Source of the DNA: Candidatus Nomurabacteria bacterium GW2011_GWB1_43_19
GTDB lineage: Bacteria > Patescibacteriota > Minisyncoccia > Phycocordibacterales > UBA9973
Assembly (NCBI GenBank): GCA_000999465.1
Contig: LCGB01000006.1
Location: 1 to 32,856, forward strand
DNA: 32,856 nucleotides
Direction of reading: 5' to 3'
The notes under the pieces were generated by a model. That model had not been told where the DNA came from and did not search any database. It worked only from the letters and a program-made list of their open reading frames with translations. A program made the position numbers and the translations under genes. The stretch's first letter is position 1. Each line of letters opens with the position of its first letter. Below, piece after piece: positions 9,286 to 18,959 of this stretch.

Positions 9286-9768
9286 TAATTTTCCTTTTAA
9301 ATCATTTAAAAACCGTAAATACGGGCGACAGATTTTAAATTTGAGTAAGGCTGAAAATTTCAAACGATTCGGAACGATAATGGCTCGTAATTTTTTTTGC
9401 TCAATTAAATATTTAACTAAACAATAAAAATCCCCGTCGCCTGTTACAATAACAGCTTTTTCATAATTTACATATTCAATCATAGTTTGCAAAACTAATT
9501 CCGCATCGCAGTTTCCTTTAGTAGTTCCGTCTTTGTATTTAAGTGTGGGCTTAAAAATACAAATGAATCCGGCTTCCTGGAGCGACTTATAGAGATCATT
9601 GTTTCCTTCTATGTAACCAATAAATAGAAAAGCTTTTGAAATATTATATTTATCTTTCAGATATATGCGAAAATGTTTGAAATTCAAAACCCAGCCTAAT
9701 TGGCGAATGCTCAAATTAAGATTTTGACTGTCTATAAAAGCATAGTTGTTTTTTAATTTGTTTGACAT
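9259..9768 (-). CDS. NYN/LabA-like PIN-fold nuclease domain protein
   Basis: 'YAFIDSQNLNLSIRQLGW', 'KGNCDAELVLQTMIEYVNYEKAVIVTGDGDFYCLVKYLIEQ'. Confidence 0.85.
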   Translation of the reverse strand: MSNKLKNNYAFIDSQNLNLSIRQLGWVLNFKHFRIYLKDKYNISKAFLFIGYIEGNNDLYKSLQEAGFICIFKPTLKYKDGTTKGNCDAELVLQTMIEYVNYEKAVIVTGDGDFYCLVKYLIEQKKLRAIIVPNRLKFSALLKFKICRPYLRFLNDLKGKLGYKKEKTP

Positions 9769-9841
9769 ATACCCTTAGTTTAATATACTTTATCTACAAT
9801 GGCTTCGGCCTCCGAGAAACCCCCGCAAGGGGGTTTCGTAT
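9762..9841 (+). promoter_or_regulatory. Promoter-like sequence with UUCG mini-hairpin and GC-rich hairpin, between rpoC and NYN gene
   Basis: TTGACA (9762-9767)-N16-TATACT (9784-9789), then ACAATGGCTTCGGCCTCC and AAACCCCCgcaaGGGGGTTT; GC hairpin may also terminate rpoC. Confidence 0.4.
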
Positions 9842-9844
9842 GTC

Positions 9845-12800
9845 TTATTCCTCTTTGGTAGAGTCAAACTTGTTTTTAAATCCGGTTCCGGCCGGAATCA
9901 GTCGCCCGATGATTACATTCTCCTTTAAACCTCTTAGATTGTCCACTCCGCCCTTGATGGCGTTTTCTATCAGCACGCGATTAGTGTTCTGGAAAGACGC
10001 GGCTGAGAGCCAACTCTTGGTGCGCAGTGAAACTTCGGTAATTCCTAAAACCACCGTTTCGGCCTTGGCTTCTTTGCCACCCAAATCGACAACTCTTTGA
10101 TTTTCCTCTATGAAAGCCGTATTTTCCACGATATCGCCGATGGAGAAGTTGGTTTCACCGGCATCTTTGATTTTTCGGCGGGAAAACATCTGGCGGATGA
10201 TAATTTCCGTATGCTTTCTGGAAATTGAGGCGCTCTGCAATTCATAGACCTTGTTTATTTCTTCTATGATGTATCCTTCAACCAGTTCTTTATTGCCCAG
10301 ACGAAACATTTCGGCAATGTCGGCAGATCCGTCGGTCAAGAGTTGTCCTTTTTTCACTTTGTCTCCAGCTTTGACTATCGGAGTTCGGCGGAATGCGACA
10401 AGATATTCCATTTCGTTCTTCTTTCTCGTCTCGCTGTCGCTACGGCGAAGCGGGCCGTCTTCTTTACTGCCCGCCTTGCCCTCAACACCAAGTCGAGGCA
10501 GGTCGGAGAGAACTTTGATTATTTTTTCCTTTCCGTCTTTTGCTTTAATTTCCAACACTTCTCCGTCGGTTTCGGAAATGATCGCCGGATTCTTCGGAAT
10601 CCTTCTTTCGAATATTTCTTCAACGCGCGGAAGACCGGTGGTGATGTCGGTTCCAGCCACGCCTCCGGCGTGGAAGGTGCGGAGAGTAAGTTGGGTGCCC
10701 GGTTCGCCGATGGCTTGGGCCGCGATAATGCCGACGGCTTCGCCCTGCTCCACCAGCCGGTTTCTGCCGAGATCAAGGCCATAGCACTGCACGCAAAGCC
10801 CATGTACTGTTTTACAGGTCAGAGGAGAGCGGACAAATACTTCCGTAAAGCCCGCCCCTTCTATATTATAGGCTTCTTCCTTGGTTATTAGGAATCCCCG
10901 CTTGTAAATTATTTTGCCGTTTTTGTCCTTTAGGTCGCCCGCAAGTACGCGTCCGCGGATATTCTTTGAAAGTGGTATCTCAATTCCGGAAATATTTTCT
11001 CGGGTAACTATTTTTCCTTCCTTGGTGCCGCAGTCCTCTTCGGTTACAACCACGTCCTGCGCCACATCCACCAACCGTCTTGTCAGATATCCGGCCTTGG
11101 CGGTGTTGAGCGCGGTATCAGAGGCGCCTTTGCGCGCTCCGTGGGTAATGACGAAATATTCAATCGGGGAAAGCCCTTCCTGGTAGCAAGGGATAATCGG
11201 AAATTCCAGCGTTTTCCCCTGGTTGTTCTGTATAAGACCTATCATTCCCACCAGCTGGCTCAAGGAACCCATATTACCTCTAGCTTTAGAAGTAAATATA
11301 TCGTAAGTGGAACCGTTTTTATCTAGTGTTTGCGGGAGAATTTTTTCCAGATTTTTCTTTACTTGTGTCCAAATTTCAATAATCTTCTGATACTTTTCGT
11401 CCAAGGAAAGGAGCCCTTCTTTCCATTGCACGATTATGTTTTCCTCCATTTTTTTTCCTTCTTCAATAATTTTTTTCTTTTCCGCCGGAACTTTAACATT
11501 ATCAAGTCCCCAAGTAGTGCCGGACACGGTTGAATACTTAAAGCCAAAGGCCTTGATTTTATCCAAAATAGCCGGAGTATTATCCACGCCGGAATGCACG
11601 ATTATCTCGTCCAGAAGCATTGACAGCCGGTCCTGGGTCATTTCATCGTTCACATAGGAAAAATCATCCGGTAAAATGCTGTTGAAAAGAAGTTTCCCGA
11701 CAGAAGTTCCAAAAACTTCCCCGTCAAATTTCTTGTATTTATATGAGTCAGTGGCCAGAACCTTGATTTTGGCGCGAAGAGACACTATTCCGTAATCATG
11801 AGCGGTAATGGCCGTGTTCGGATTTGGAAAATACTTTCCTTCTCCAATTTCACCGTCAACCGATTTCGTCATCCAATAAGACCCGAGCACCATATCCATA
11901 CGAGGATGCACTATTGGATCACCGTTCTGGGGCTTCAGCAGGTTTTTGTTGGACGCCATCAATTCCTTTGCTTCCCATTGCGCTTCTTCAAGTAATGGAA
12001 CATAGACGGCCATTTGGTCTCCGTCAAAGTCCGCGTTAAATGCCTGACAGACGAGAGGATGCACTTGGATGGCGTTTCCTTCAATCAGAACCGGCTTAAA
12101 GGCCTGGATGCCCAGACGGTGCAAGGTGGGAGCGCGGTTTAAAAGAACATATTTTCCGGCAATCACTTCTTCCAACATTGCCCAGACCACAGCCTCGCGC
12201 TCTTCAATGAGTTTATTGGCTCCGCGGATATTGAAAGCAAGTTCTGCTTGAAGAATTTTAGAAATCACGAACGGCCTGAAAAGTTCAAGCGCCATGTGTT
12301 TCGGCAATCCGCATTGATTGAGTTTGAGCTCGGGGCCGACAACAATAACCGAACGCCCCGAATAGTCCACTCTTTTTCCAAGCAGGTTTTGACGAAAAAG
12401 CCCTTGTTTTGATTTGAGATTATCGGAAAGAGATTTAAGCGGACGCTTCTGTGACTGACTCATAGCCGCGGAATCGTTCTGCTTGGCAATGGAGTTGTCA
12501 ATCAGCGCGTCAACCGCTTCTTGGATAATTCTTTTTTCGTTTCGCAAAATAACATCCGGAGCGTTGATTTCTTTCAATTTCTTCAAGCGGTTATTGCGGT
12601 TTATGACCCGACGATAAAGGTCGTTTAAGTCGGATGTGGCATGTCTGCCTCCGTCTAACGCCACCATCGGGCGCAGAACCGGCGGGATGACCGGGATAAC
12701 GGTCAAGAACATCCATTCCGGCCTGATTCCGGCATAGGTCATGGCGCGAATCAAGGAAAGTCGCTTTTGCAGCTTTTCCTTCTCGGCCGCGCTGGTTTTT

Positions 12801-13516
12801 TCCAGCATCTTTTCGGTCAGGTGCTTCAGTTTGTTCAGGTCAAGATTTTTAAAAATAGAGTAAATGGCTTCAGCGCCGATATTGGCTTCAAAACAGGTTC
12901 CGTATTTCAAAGAATAATGGTGAAAGGAAATTTCATTCAGAACCTTTCCTTCGTAAATTTCTCCGATTTCTTTTTTGGTGATGGAAAGCAGGGTTTTTAA
13001 TTTTTCGCGGGTCTCGTCATCGGCTGAATTTTTCAGTTTATTTTTATATTCCTTGTCCAAACCGGAAAGAATATTTTCTTTCTCGTCTTCGTGAACTTTG
13101 ATAATGATGTATCCGGCAAAATATATCACTTTTTCCAGGTCGGAAACGGATATATTAAGCAGGATGCTCATTCTGGAAGGCACCCCGCGCAAAAACCAAA
13201 TGTGCGAGACCGGGGTTGAGAGCTCAATGTGCCCCATTCTCTCCCGACGCACGATAGAACGAGTAACCTCCACTCCGCATTTCTCGCAGATTATATCTTT
13301 GTAGCGAATTCGGCGATATTTCCCACAATAGCATTCATAGTCCTTTTCCGGACCGAAAATTTTCTCGTCAAAGAGACCTCCGCGCTCGCTTCGGCCGGTG
13401 CGGTAATTTATCGTTTCCGGCTTGGTAACTTCCCCGAAGGACCATTCTTTTACCTGGTCGGGAGACGCCAGGCGGAGCGCGATTTGATCAAATTCAGTTG
13501 TGTTTAAAGTTTTCAT
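9845..13516 (-). CDS. rpoC: DNA-directed RNA polymerase subunit beta'
   Basis: '[15 protein letters not shown]', '[18 protein letters not shown]', zinc-binding '[23 protein letters not shown]'. Confidence 0.99.
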   Translation of the reverse strand: MKTLNTTEFDQIALRLASPDQVKEWSFGEVTKPETINYRTGRSERGGLFDEKIFGPEKDYECYCGKYRRIRYKDIICEKCGVEVTRSIVRRERMGHIELSTPVSHIWFLRGVPSRMSILLNISVSDLEKVIYFAGYIIIKVHEDEKENILSGLDKEYKNKLKNSADDETREKLKTLLSITKKEIGEIYEGKVLNEISFHHYSLKYGTCFEANIGAEAIYSIFKNLDLNKLKHLTEKMLEKTSAAEKEKLQKRLSLIRAMTYAGIRPEWMFLTVIPVIPPVLRPMVALDGGRHATSDLNDLYRRVINRNNRLKKLKEINAPDVILRNEKRIIQEAVDALIDNSIAKQNDSAAMSQSQKRPLKSLSDNLKSKQGLFRQNLLGKRVDYSGRSVIVVGPELKLNQCGLPKHMALELFRPFVISKILQAELAFNIRGANKLIEEREAVVWAMLEEVIAGKYVLLNRAPTLHRLGIQAFKPVLIEGNAIQVHPLVCQAFNADFDGDQMAVYVPLLEEAQWEAKELMASNKNLLKPQNGDPIVHPRMDMVLGSYWMTKSVDGEIGEGKYFPNPNTAITAHDYGIVSLRAKIKVLATDSYKYKKFDGEVFGTSVGKLLFNSILPDDFSYVNDEMTQDRLSMLLDEIIVHSGVDNTPAILDKIKAFGFKYSTVSGTTWGLDNVKVPAEKKKIIEEGKKMEENIIVQWKEGLLSLDEKYQKIIEIWTQVKKNLEKILPQTLDKNGSTYDIFTSKARGNMGSLSQLVGMIGLIQNNQGKTLEFPIIPCYQEGLSPIEYFVITHGARKGASDTALNTAKAGYLTRRLVDVAQDVVVTEEDCGTKEGKIVTRENISGIEIPLSKNIRGRVLAGDLKDKNGKIIYKRGFLITKEEAYNIEGAGFTEVFVRSPLTCKTVHGLCVQCYGLDLGRNRLVEQGEAVGIIAAQAIGEPGTQLTLRTFHAGGVAGTDITTGLPRVEEIFERRIPKNPAIISETDGEVLEIKAKDGKEKIIKVLSDLPRLGVEGKAGSKEDGPLRRSDSETRKKNEMEYLVAFRRTPIVKAGDKVKKGQLLTDGSADIAEMFRLGNKELVEGYIIEEINKVYELQSASISRKHTEIIIRQMFSRRKIKDAGETNFSIGDIVENTAFIEENQRVVDLGGKEAKAETVVLGITEVSLRTKSWLSAASFQNTNRVLIENAIKGGVDNLRGLKENVIIGRLIPAGTGFKNKFDSTKEE
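10424..10504 (-). repeat. Probable in-frame inserted element inside rpoC
   Basis: Encodes ~27 aa ([27 protein letters not shown]) between 'EKIIKVLS' and '[23 protein letters not shown]'; contains imperfect inverted repeat GGCAAGGCGGGC/GCCCGCTTCGCC. Confidence 0.55.
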
Positions 13517-13517
13517 A

Positions 13518-14156
13518 TTATTTGGTAAATTTAAAGGTAGAGAGAATTTGATTAAATAAATTTTCTGCTGCAGTCTTGTTTTCTGAATTATAAGATAAAT
13601 AACTTATATACCAATCACCGCCTTTTTCAAACTGAACATAAATCTGACTCAGTCCATCCCACATGCCCCCGCTATTATCTTCAACTCTTTCTGCAAAATA
13701 ACCCGCAACTTGAGTGGCTGTTTTAATAACAATAACGCCATCTGTTGCAATTGAAATCTTATTTTTTTGAATTAATAAGTTAAAAGAAACACAGTCCTTT
13801 GGCCACGGACCACCTCCAGTTACAAGAGTTTTGCAAGTAGGTGATTCCATGAAAACTCTCTTTCCTTCTGGTATTTCTTCTGAAAAGTAAATTGAACTTT
13901 CTTTTAGTGAATAATCGCTTGGATATTTAAACTCAAAACCATATTGAGTATTAGTATACGTTTTCCAATTTGCATTATTTGTTTGTGTATTAACAGGTGA
14001 AATTTGAATATTTGATTGTTGTTCTTCATTTCCAACGACAATAGGGGTTTTTGCTTTTTTATTTTGATAAATATATACACCACTACCTAGCACTAATAAT
14101 GCGATAATCGCTAATAACATTGGCACAATGAAACCTTTTTTAGAATTATTTTTCAT
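13518..14156 (-). CDS. Membrane-anchored protein with PsbP-like domain ('YGFEFKYPSDY')
   Basis: N-terminal TM; 'NWKTYTNTQYGFEFKYPSDYSLKES...' C-terminal 'AAENLFNQILSTFKF'. Confidence 0.6.
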   Translation of the reverse strand: MKNNSKKGFIVPMLLAIIALLVLGSGVYIYQNKKAKTPIVVGNEEQQSNIQISPVNTQTNNANWKTYTNTQYGFEFKYPSDYSLKESSIYFSEEIPEGKRVFMESPTCKTLVTGGGPWPKDCVSFNLLIQKNKISIATDGVIVIKTATQVAGYFAERVEDNSGGMWDGLSQIYVQFEKGGDWYISYLSYNSENKTAAENLFNQILSTFKFTK

Positions 14157-14193
14157 ATTTTTTTCTTATTACTAATAAACTTTCTTTTTTCAC

Positions 14194-14308
14194 TTGACAT
14201 ATATTTTGGATTTGCTATACTTCCCATTACAAATGGCTTCGGCCCTCCCCTCTGCAAGGAGGGGTATAAAGAAAAAATCAGGTAAGCAATTGCTTGATTT
14301 TTTCTTTT
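14194..14308 (+). ncRNA. Candidate short transcript: extended -10 promoter, hairpins, terminator
   Basis: TTGACA (14194-14199)-N16-TATACT (14216-14221) with TGC; ACAAATGGCTTCGGCC; CCCCTctgcaAGGAGGGG; AAAAAATCaggtAAGCAATTGCTTGATTTTTTC terminator-like; antisense to mazF-like 3' end. Confidence 0.35.
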
Positions 14309-14688
14309 AATACAATAAAATCTGCCTCACTTATCATGCCAACTTTATACTTCAACCTTTTTGCGTCAAAAAGGCGTACTTGTGAAACAATGGCTACGCT
14401 TTCGCTTTCATTAAGATTAAAAGCAAAATAATATTTTCCTGTCTTTTTTGTATGAGTCAACGGGACCCCAAGAAAAATTTCATTATTAAATTTTTTTGTT
14501 ATTACAACAGGACGCAGAAATTCTTCACCTCGCCCATCTTGTTCGAAACCAACATTTTCCCCAATTGAACAAGAAAAAACATCTCGTATCTGAAAATTTA
14601 TCCGATTCTCTTTTAGCTCTACCTTACTTTTTATTTTGTGCCAATTTATAAAATCTTTCATATATATATAATTTCTAACGGGATTCAT
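14278..14688 (-). CDS. MazF/PemK-like toxin-family protein (start uncertain; M at 14661 plausible)
   Basis: 'IRDVFSCSIGENVGFEQDGRGEEFLRPVVITKKFNNEIFLGVPLTHTKK...SVAIVSQVRLFDAKRLKYKVGMISEADFIVLKEKIKQLL'. Confidence 0.8.
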   Translation of the reverse strand: MNPVRNYIYMKDFINWHKIKSKVELKENRINFQIRDVFSCSIGENVGFEQDGRGEEFLRPVVITKKFNNEIFLGVPLTHTKKTGKYYFAFNLNESESVAIVSQVRLFDAKRLKYKVGMISEADFIVLKEKIKQLLT

Positions 14689-17600
14689 TTTCCCCTTTCT
14701 TTAAATTCACATCCAGCGCTAGACCCCGCAAATAATTGAGGAGCACGTTGAAAGATGCGGGAGAGTTTGGTGGCCGGATTGTTTCATTTTTAATAATAGA
14801 ATCAAAGGTCGCGGAACGTCCGAGTATATCGTCGGATTTAATGGTTAACATTTCACGGAGAGTGTAGGCGGCGCCGTAGCCCTCCAGCGCCCAGACCTCC
14901 ATTTCTCCGAATCTTTGCCCTCCGCCTTGAGCTTTTCCGCCCAAAGGCTGCTGGGTAATGAGCGAATAAGGTCCGATTGAACGCATGTGAATCTTGTCTT
15001 CCACCATATGATGAAGCTTAAGCATATACATATATCCGACAGCTACATCCTGTTCAAAAACTTCTCCGGTGCGTCCGTCAAAAAGTTTTAATTTGCCGTT
15101 TTCCGGAAATCCGGCTTTTTTCAATTCTTCTTTTATTTCTTCGTGCTTGGCTCCCAAAAATGACGGAACAATGGCCTGATATCCGAGAGAGTTGGCGGCC
15201 ATGCCCAGGTGGATTTCCAAAATTTGTCCCAGGTTCATGCGGGAAGGAATACCTAAAGGAGAAAGAATAATGTCGATGGGCGTACCGTCCTCGGTATAAG
15301 GCATATCCTCTTCCGGAAGAACTGTTGAAATAACTCCTTTGTTTCCGTGTCTTCCAGAGAGTTTGTCTCCAACCGAAATATTCCTGATTTGAGCGACTTC
15401 AATCGCGATTTTCTTGATAATACCCGCTTCAAGCGCGTGCCCGAGATCACGGGAAAAAATTTTCACACCGATTATGCGTCCGCGCTTGCCATGTTCCATT
15501 CGCAATGATGTGTCTTTCACATCACGCGCCTTTTCGGCAAAAATTGAACGAAGAAGCCGTTCCTCCGGAGTGAGTTCGGTTTCTCCTTTTGGAGTAATTT
15601 TCCCGACCAGAATATCATTCTCCCTCACTTCGGCGCCGATGCGGACAATGCCGTCCTCATCCAGGTCTTTTAATTTAAGTTCCCCGACATTCGGAATATC
15701 GCGGGTGGTAATTTCGGGTCCGAGTTTGGTATCACGGACTATACAGGTAAACTCTTCCACGTATACGCTGGTGAATTTGCTATTCTTTACTAGCCTTTCG
15801 GAAATAATAATTGCATCCTCGTAAGTTGAACCGGACCAGGACAAAAAGGCCACAAAAATATTCTGTCCGAGAGAGATCTGTCCGTTTACCGTACTCGAGG
15901 TATCTGCCAAGATATCGCCTTTTTTCACCTTGTCGCCGACATTGAGGAGCGGACGCTGGTGAAAGACGGCAAAGTTATTGTTTCGCAGGAAATTGATGAG
16001 CTGGTAGGTTTTTTCCTTTTTTCCGTTGACGACTATTTTCTTCGCATCCAAATAAGATATGATGCCGTCCTCTTCCGCAATGACCAACCGTCCGCCGTCG
16101 CGCGATGCAAGTTCTTCCACTCCAGTTGCCACAAGGGGCATTTCCGGCAGTACGCACGGCACAGCCTGTTTCTGCATGTTACTTCCCATCAGCGCTCGGT
16201 TAGCATTGTTGTGTTCTAAAAACGGAATCATGGAAGTTGCGATGGAAAAGGCCTGGTTGGTAGCCACGTCAATGAAATCCACTTCGTTTCTGGAAACCCT
16301 GCCCGGCTCGGTTTTGATTCTGGCTTCAACTTTTTCTTCGGTTATTTTTCCGTCTTCGTCATAAGGAATTCCGGCATGCGCAATGTTATATTTTTCTTCT
16401 TCCAGTGCATTCAGATAAATTATTTCACCGGTAAGTTTGCCGTTTTTAACTTTTATATAAGGAACCTCAATAATCCCAAAATCATTGATTCTCGCGTAAG
16501 TTGAAAGGTGCAGGATGAGCCCAATGTTCGGCCCTTCCGGAGTGTGAATCGGACAAACTCTTCCGTAGTGCGAAGGGTGCACATCGCGAACTTCAAGTCC
16601 GGCGCGTTCGCGAGTAAGGCCTCCGGGTCCAAGCGCGGAAAGTAGACGAATGTGTTCAATCTCGGCCAGCACATTTTCCTGGTTCATAAACTGAGAAAGC
16701 TGGTTGGTAGTGAAAAATTCTTTAATGCGGGCTTGAAGCGGGCGCTGGTTGATGATGGCAATCGGCATCGCCGTATCCACGTCAATAATGGACATCCGAT
16801 CCTGGATGTTCCTTTTAATCTGCATCATCCCGGTACGTACTTTTTGTTGCAAGATTTCTCCGACAAAACGCACGCGCCTTTGTCCGAGGTGGTCTATATC
16901 GTCCGCTTTTGCTCCCGGAGTATTGTTTAAGAAAATAATGTGCGAGACAACCGTCACCAAATCTTCCTTGGAAATCGTCCGGCGGGCCATTTCTTCCTCG
17001 CCCATTCCTTTCTCAAAGCGTTGGTTGAAACGGAACCGTCCGACCGGAGAAAGATCGTAGCGTTCCGGGGTAAACAGCGAATGAATGAATTCTTTGGCGT
17101 TGTCGGCCGTGGCCATATCGCCGTCCCGCAAACGCTTGTAAATTTCAATATATGCGTCATTTAAGTTTTTTAGTCCGTCTTTGGTCAATAAATTCTTGAC
17201 GGTTTCCGCTACCACTGGGTCTTTGGAGAAAGCTTTAATAAGCATTTCGTCTGTTTCGTAGCCCAAGACGCGCAAAAGCGCGGTGGCTGGGAACTTTCTT
17301 TTTTTGTCTATTCGTATGTAAATTCCTCCGTCGGCCTCCGATTCTATTTCAATCCAGACCCCACGGGCCGGAATAATTTTCGCGCCGAAATATCTACTGC
17401 CCTTAATTTCGGATTCAGTAAAGAAAACCCCGAAGCTTCTGGCCAACTGGGGCACAATGACACGCTCCACTCCGTTGATGATAAAAGTGCCGTGGGAAGT
17501 CATCAAAGGAACATCTGACATAAAAATTTCCTGTTCCTTGACGGTGCCCAGAATTTTGTTGGTCAGCTTGACCCGCGCCTTCAAGGGCCCTTGATAAGAG

Positions 17601-17848
17601 AGCTTGTTTATTTTGGAATTGTTTTCATCGATTTTGGATTCGCTTAAAGAAAAAGAGGTGAATTCCAACTGAAATTTTTTTCCGGAGTAATCGGCAATTG
17701 GAGAAAATTCTTTAAAGACCTCCCCGATACCGGTTTCCACCAGCCATTTGAAGCTTTTTATCTGCGCCTCAATTAAATTCGGAAACTCCACCAGGGGTTT
17801 CTTATATCTTGAAAAATACTTCTTCGGACGAGATGTTATTTTATGCAT
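14675..17848 (-). CDS. rpoB: DNA-directed RNA polymerase subunit beta
   Basis: 'GRVCPIHTPEGPNIGLILHLSTYARIN', 'SVGDKLSGRHGNKGVISTVLPEEDMPY', 'GKAQGGGQRFGEMEVWALEGYGAA'. Confidence 0.99.
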   Translation of the reverse strand: MHKITSRPKKYFSRYKKPLVEFPNLIEAQIKSFKWLVETGIGEVFKEFSPIADYSGKKFQLEFTSFSLSESKIDENNSKINKLSYQGPLKARVKLTNKILGTVKEQEIFMSDVPLMTSHGTFIINGVERVIVPQLARSFGVFFTESEIKGSRYFGAKIIPARGVWIEIESEADGGIYIRIDKKRKFPATALLRVLGYETDEMLIKAFSKDPVVAETVKNLLTKDGLKNLNDAYIEIYKRLRDGDMATADNAKEFIHSLFTPERYDLSPVGRFRFNQRFEKGMGEEEMARRTISKEDLVTVVSHIIFLNNTPGAKADDIDHLGQRRVRFVGEILQQKVRTGMMQIKRNIQDRMSIIDVDTAMPIAIINQRPLQARIKEFFTTNQLSQFMNQENVLAEIEHIRLLSALGPGGLTRERAGLEVRDVHPSHYGRVCPIHTPEGPNIGLILHLSTYARINDFGIIEVPYIKVKNGKLTGEIIYLNALEEEKYNIAHAGIPYDEDGKITEEKVEARIKTEPGRVSRNEVDFIDVATNQAFSIATSMIPFLEHNNANRALMGSNMQKQAVPCVLPEMPLVATGVEELASRDGGRLVIAEEDGIISYLDAKKIVVNGKKEKTYQLINFLRNNNFAVFHQRPLLNVGDKVKKGDILADTSSTVNGQISLGQNIFVAFLSWSGSTYEDAIIISERLVKNSKFTSVYVEEFTCIVRDTKLGPEITTRDIPNVGELKLKDLDEDGIVRIGAEVRENDILVGKITPKGETELTPEERLLRSIFAEKARDVKDTSLRMEHGKRGRIIGVKIFSRDLGHALEAGIIKKIAIEVAQIRNISVGDKLSGRHGNKGVISTVLPEEDMPYTEDGTPIDIILSPLGIPSRMNLGQILEIHLGMAANSLGYQAIVPSFLGAKHEEIKEELKKAGFPENGKLKLFDGRTGEVFEQDVAVGYMYMLKLHHMVEDKIHMRSIGPYSLITQQPLGGKAQGGGQRFGEMEVWALEGYGAAYTLREMLTIKSDDILGRSATFDSIIKNETIRPPNSPASFNVLLNYLRGLALDVNLKKGENESR

Positions 17849-18037
17849 ACTGATTGAGTACGAAAAATTAACGCTTTTTTAAGGCCTTATAATTAAACAA
17901 GATTGCATCCGACACTCAATCAATGAATCTCAACCACCTTACTCTATTCGCGGTTTTTTGTCAACAGTTTATTGGGGATTAAAATAATATTTATGATTTT
18001 TCGTTGTTCTCTAAACTCACCAACGTATAACTTTTCT

Positions 18038-18060
18038 GCATATGCTGATTTCTTATACAT
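18038..18060 (+). promoter_or_regulatory. 23-nt flanking direct repeat, downstream copy (PaaX-like gene 2)
   Basis: GCATATGCTGATTTCTTATACAT; 20/23 identical to 18690-18712. Confidence 0.65.
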
Positions 18061-18068
18061 AGGGCAAA

Positions 18069-18674
18069 TTAAGTTAAATGGAAATGTTTCTTTAATTTTT
18101 CATCCCTTAAAATACTTTCCGTAGTCAGAACTTCCACGCACTTTTCCACTCCAAAAAAGTCAGCAACAAAAATTATTTCATCTTCGCAAGGATAAGGGTA
18201 AATCCAAGCGGATTTTTGAAATTGAAAAAAATTTAACTTCTTCAAATAATACCTCAAGGCTTCTCTCCCCTTTGTAAATCTCATAGGGATATCAAACATT
18301 ACTAACCTCCATTTTCCATCCCACTTTTTGGGTTTTTTAATTTCTATGAGGTCAATAGAAAAAGACTTCAATTTTGCTTCTCCTTTTTTGGTAATTTTGA
18401 CTATTGTTTTTCCATCCTTGTCACAGACATATTCTATAAGCTTTTGGCGTTTAATATTATTAACGGCACTACGAATTTGCCTTTTAGAATATTTCTTGGA
18501 ACCCCCAAATATTTTAAAGCATTGGACTGCGTTTCCTATAGCTCCAACTCCGACAACTAGTACCGGAATTGAGGCGAGAGCAAGTACACAAAGAGCAACC
18601 GTGGCAATCTTGGCTTTAGTGGTATCTGAATTTAAAAAATCTTGTAATTGTTCTTTATATCCTTGTTTGTACAT
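18069..18674 (-). CDS. PaaX-like regulator with Cas2-like C-terminal fold (second paralog, N-terminal hydrophobic segment)
   Basis: 'KWDGKWRLVMFDIPMRFTKGREALRYYLKKLNFFQFQKSAWIYPYPCEDEIIFVADFFGVEKCVEVL...KKHFHLT'; matches 5262-5822. Confidence 0.75.
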   Translation of the reverse strand: MYKQGYKEQLQDFLNSDTTKAKIATVALCVLALASIPVLVVGVGAIGNAVQCFKIFGGSKKYSKRQIRSAVNNIKRQKLIEYVCDKDGKTIVKITKKGEAKLKSFSIDLIEIKKPKKWDGKWRLVMFDIPMRFTKGREALRYYLKKLNFFQFQKSAWIYPYPCEDEIIFVADFFGVEKCVEVLTTESILRDEKLKKHFHLT

Positions 18675-18689
18675 GTGTATAATATACTA

Positions 18690-18712
18690 GCATATGCGGA
18701 ATTTTTATACAT
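18690..18712 (+). promoter_or_regulatory. 23-nt flanking direct repeat, upstream copy (PaaX-like gene 2)
   Basis: GCATATGCGGAATTTTTATACAT in the promoter region of the minus-strand gene. Confidence 0.65.
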
Positions 18713-18765
18713 GTTCCCGGGTTAATACCTTTCATCTTTGGCTGTTGCGGTAGTATAATAGGTTC

Positions 18766-18951
18766 ATGGACAAAAATTCTTTTATACATCTAGCAACAAT
18801 TATATTTACCATAGTGGGAATAATTCATCTATATCGTGGCTTTGCGGGACTACCCCTTACCTTGGGAGCCTGGAAAGCACCTTTATACATATCTTTCGTT
18901 GAAAGTTTTCTGTTCCTTCTCTTTGCATATCTAGGATATCGCCAATGGTAA
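18766..18951 (+). CDS. Small membrane protein, 61 aa
   Basis: Two hydrophobic segments; upstream TATAAT ~10 nt before ATG. Confidence 0.6.
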   Translation: MDKNSFIHLATIIFTIVGIIHLYRGFAGLPLTLGAWKAPLYISFVESFLFLLFAYLGYRQW

Positions 18952-18959
18952 CAATATAT

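Noticed and set aside
10251-10891. Long plus-strand ORFs (177 and 182 aa) opposite rpoC
   Set aside because: Antisense to strongly conserved rpoC; low-complexity Ser/Phe-rich translations typical of shadow ORFs.
9845-13516. rpoB and rpoC as separate pseudogene fragments
   Set aside because: Both are full-length open frames with all key motifs; only the intergenic insertion is unusual.
5262-18674. PaaX/Cas2-fold proteins as evidence of a CRISPR-Cas system
   Set aside because: No cas1 or other cas genes and no regularly spaced repeat array anywhere in the window; each protein has an N-terminal extension and looks like a PaaX-type regulator rather than true Cas2.
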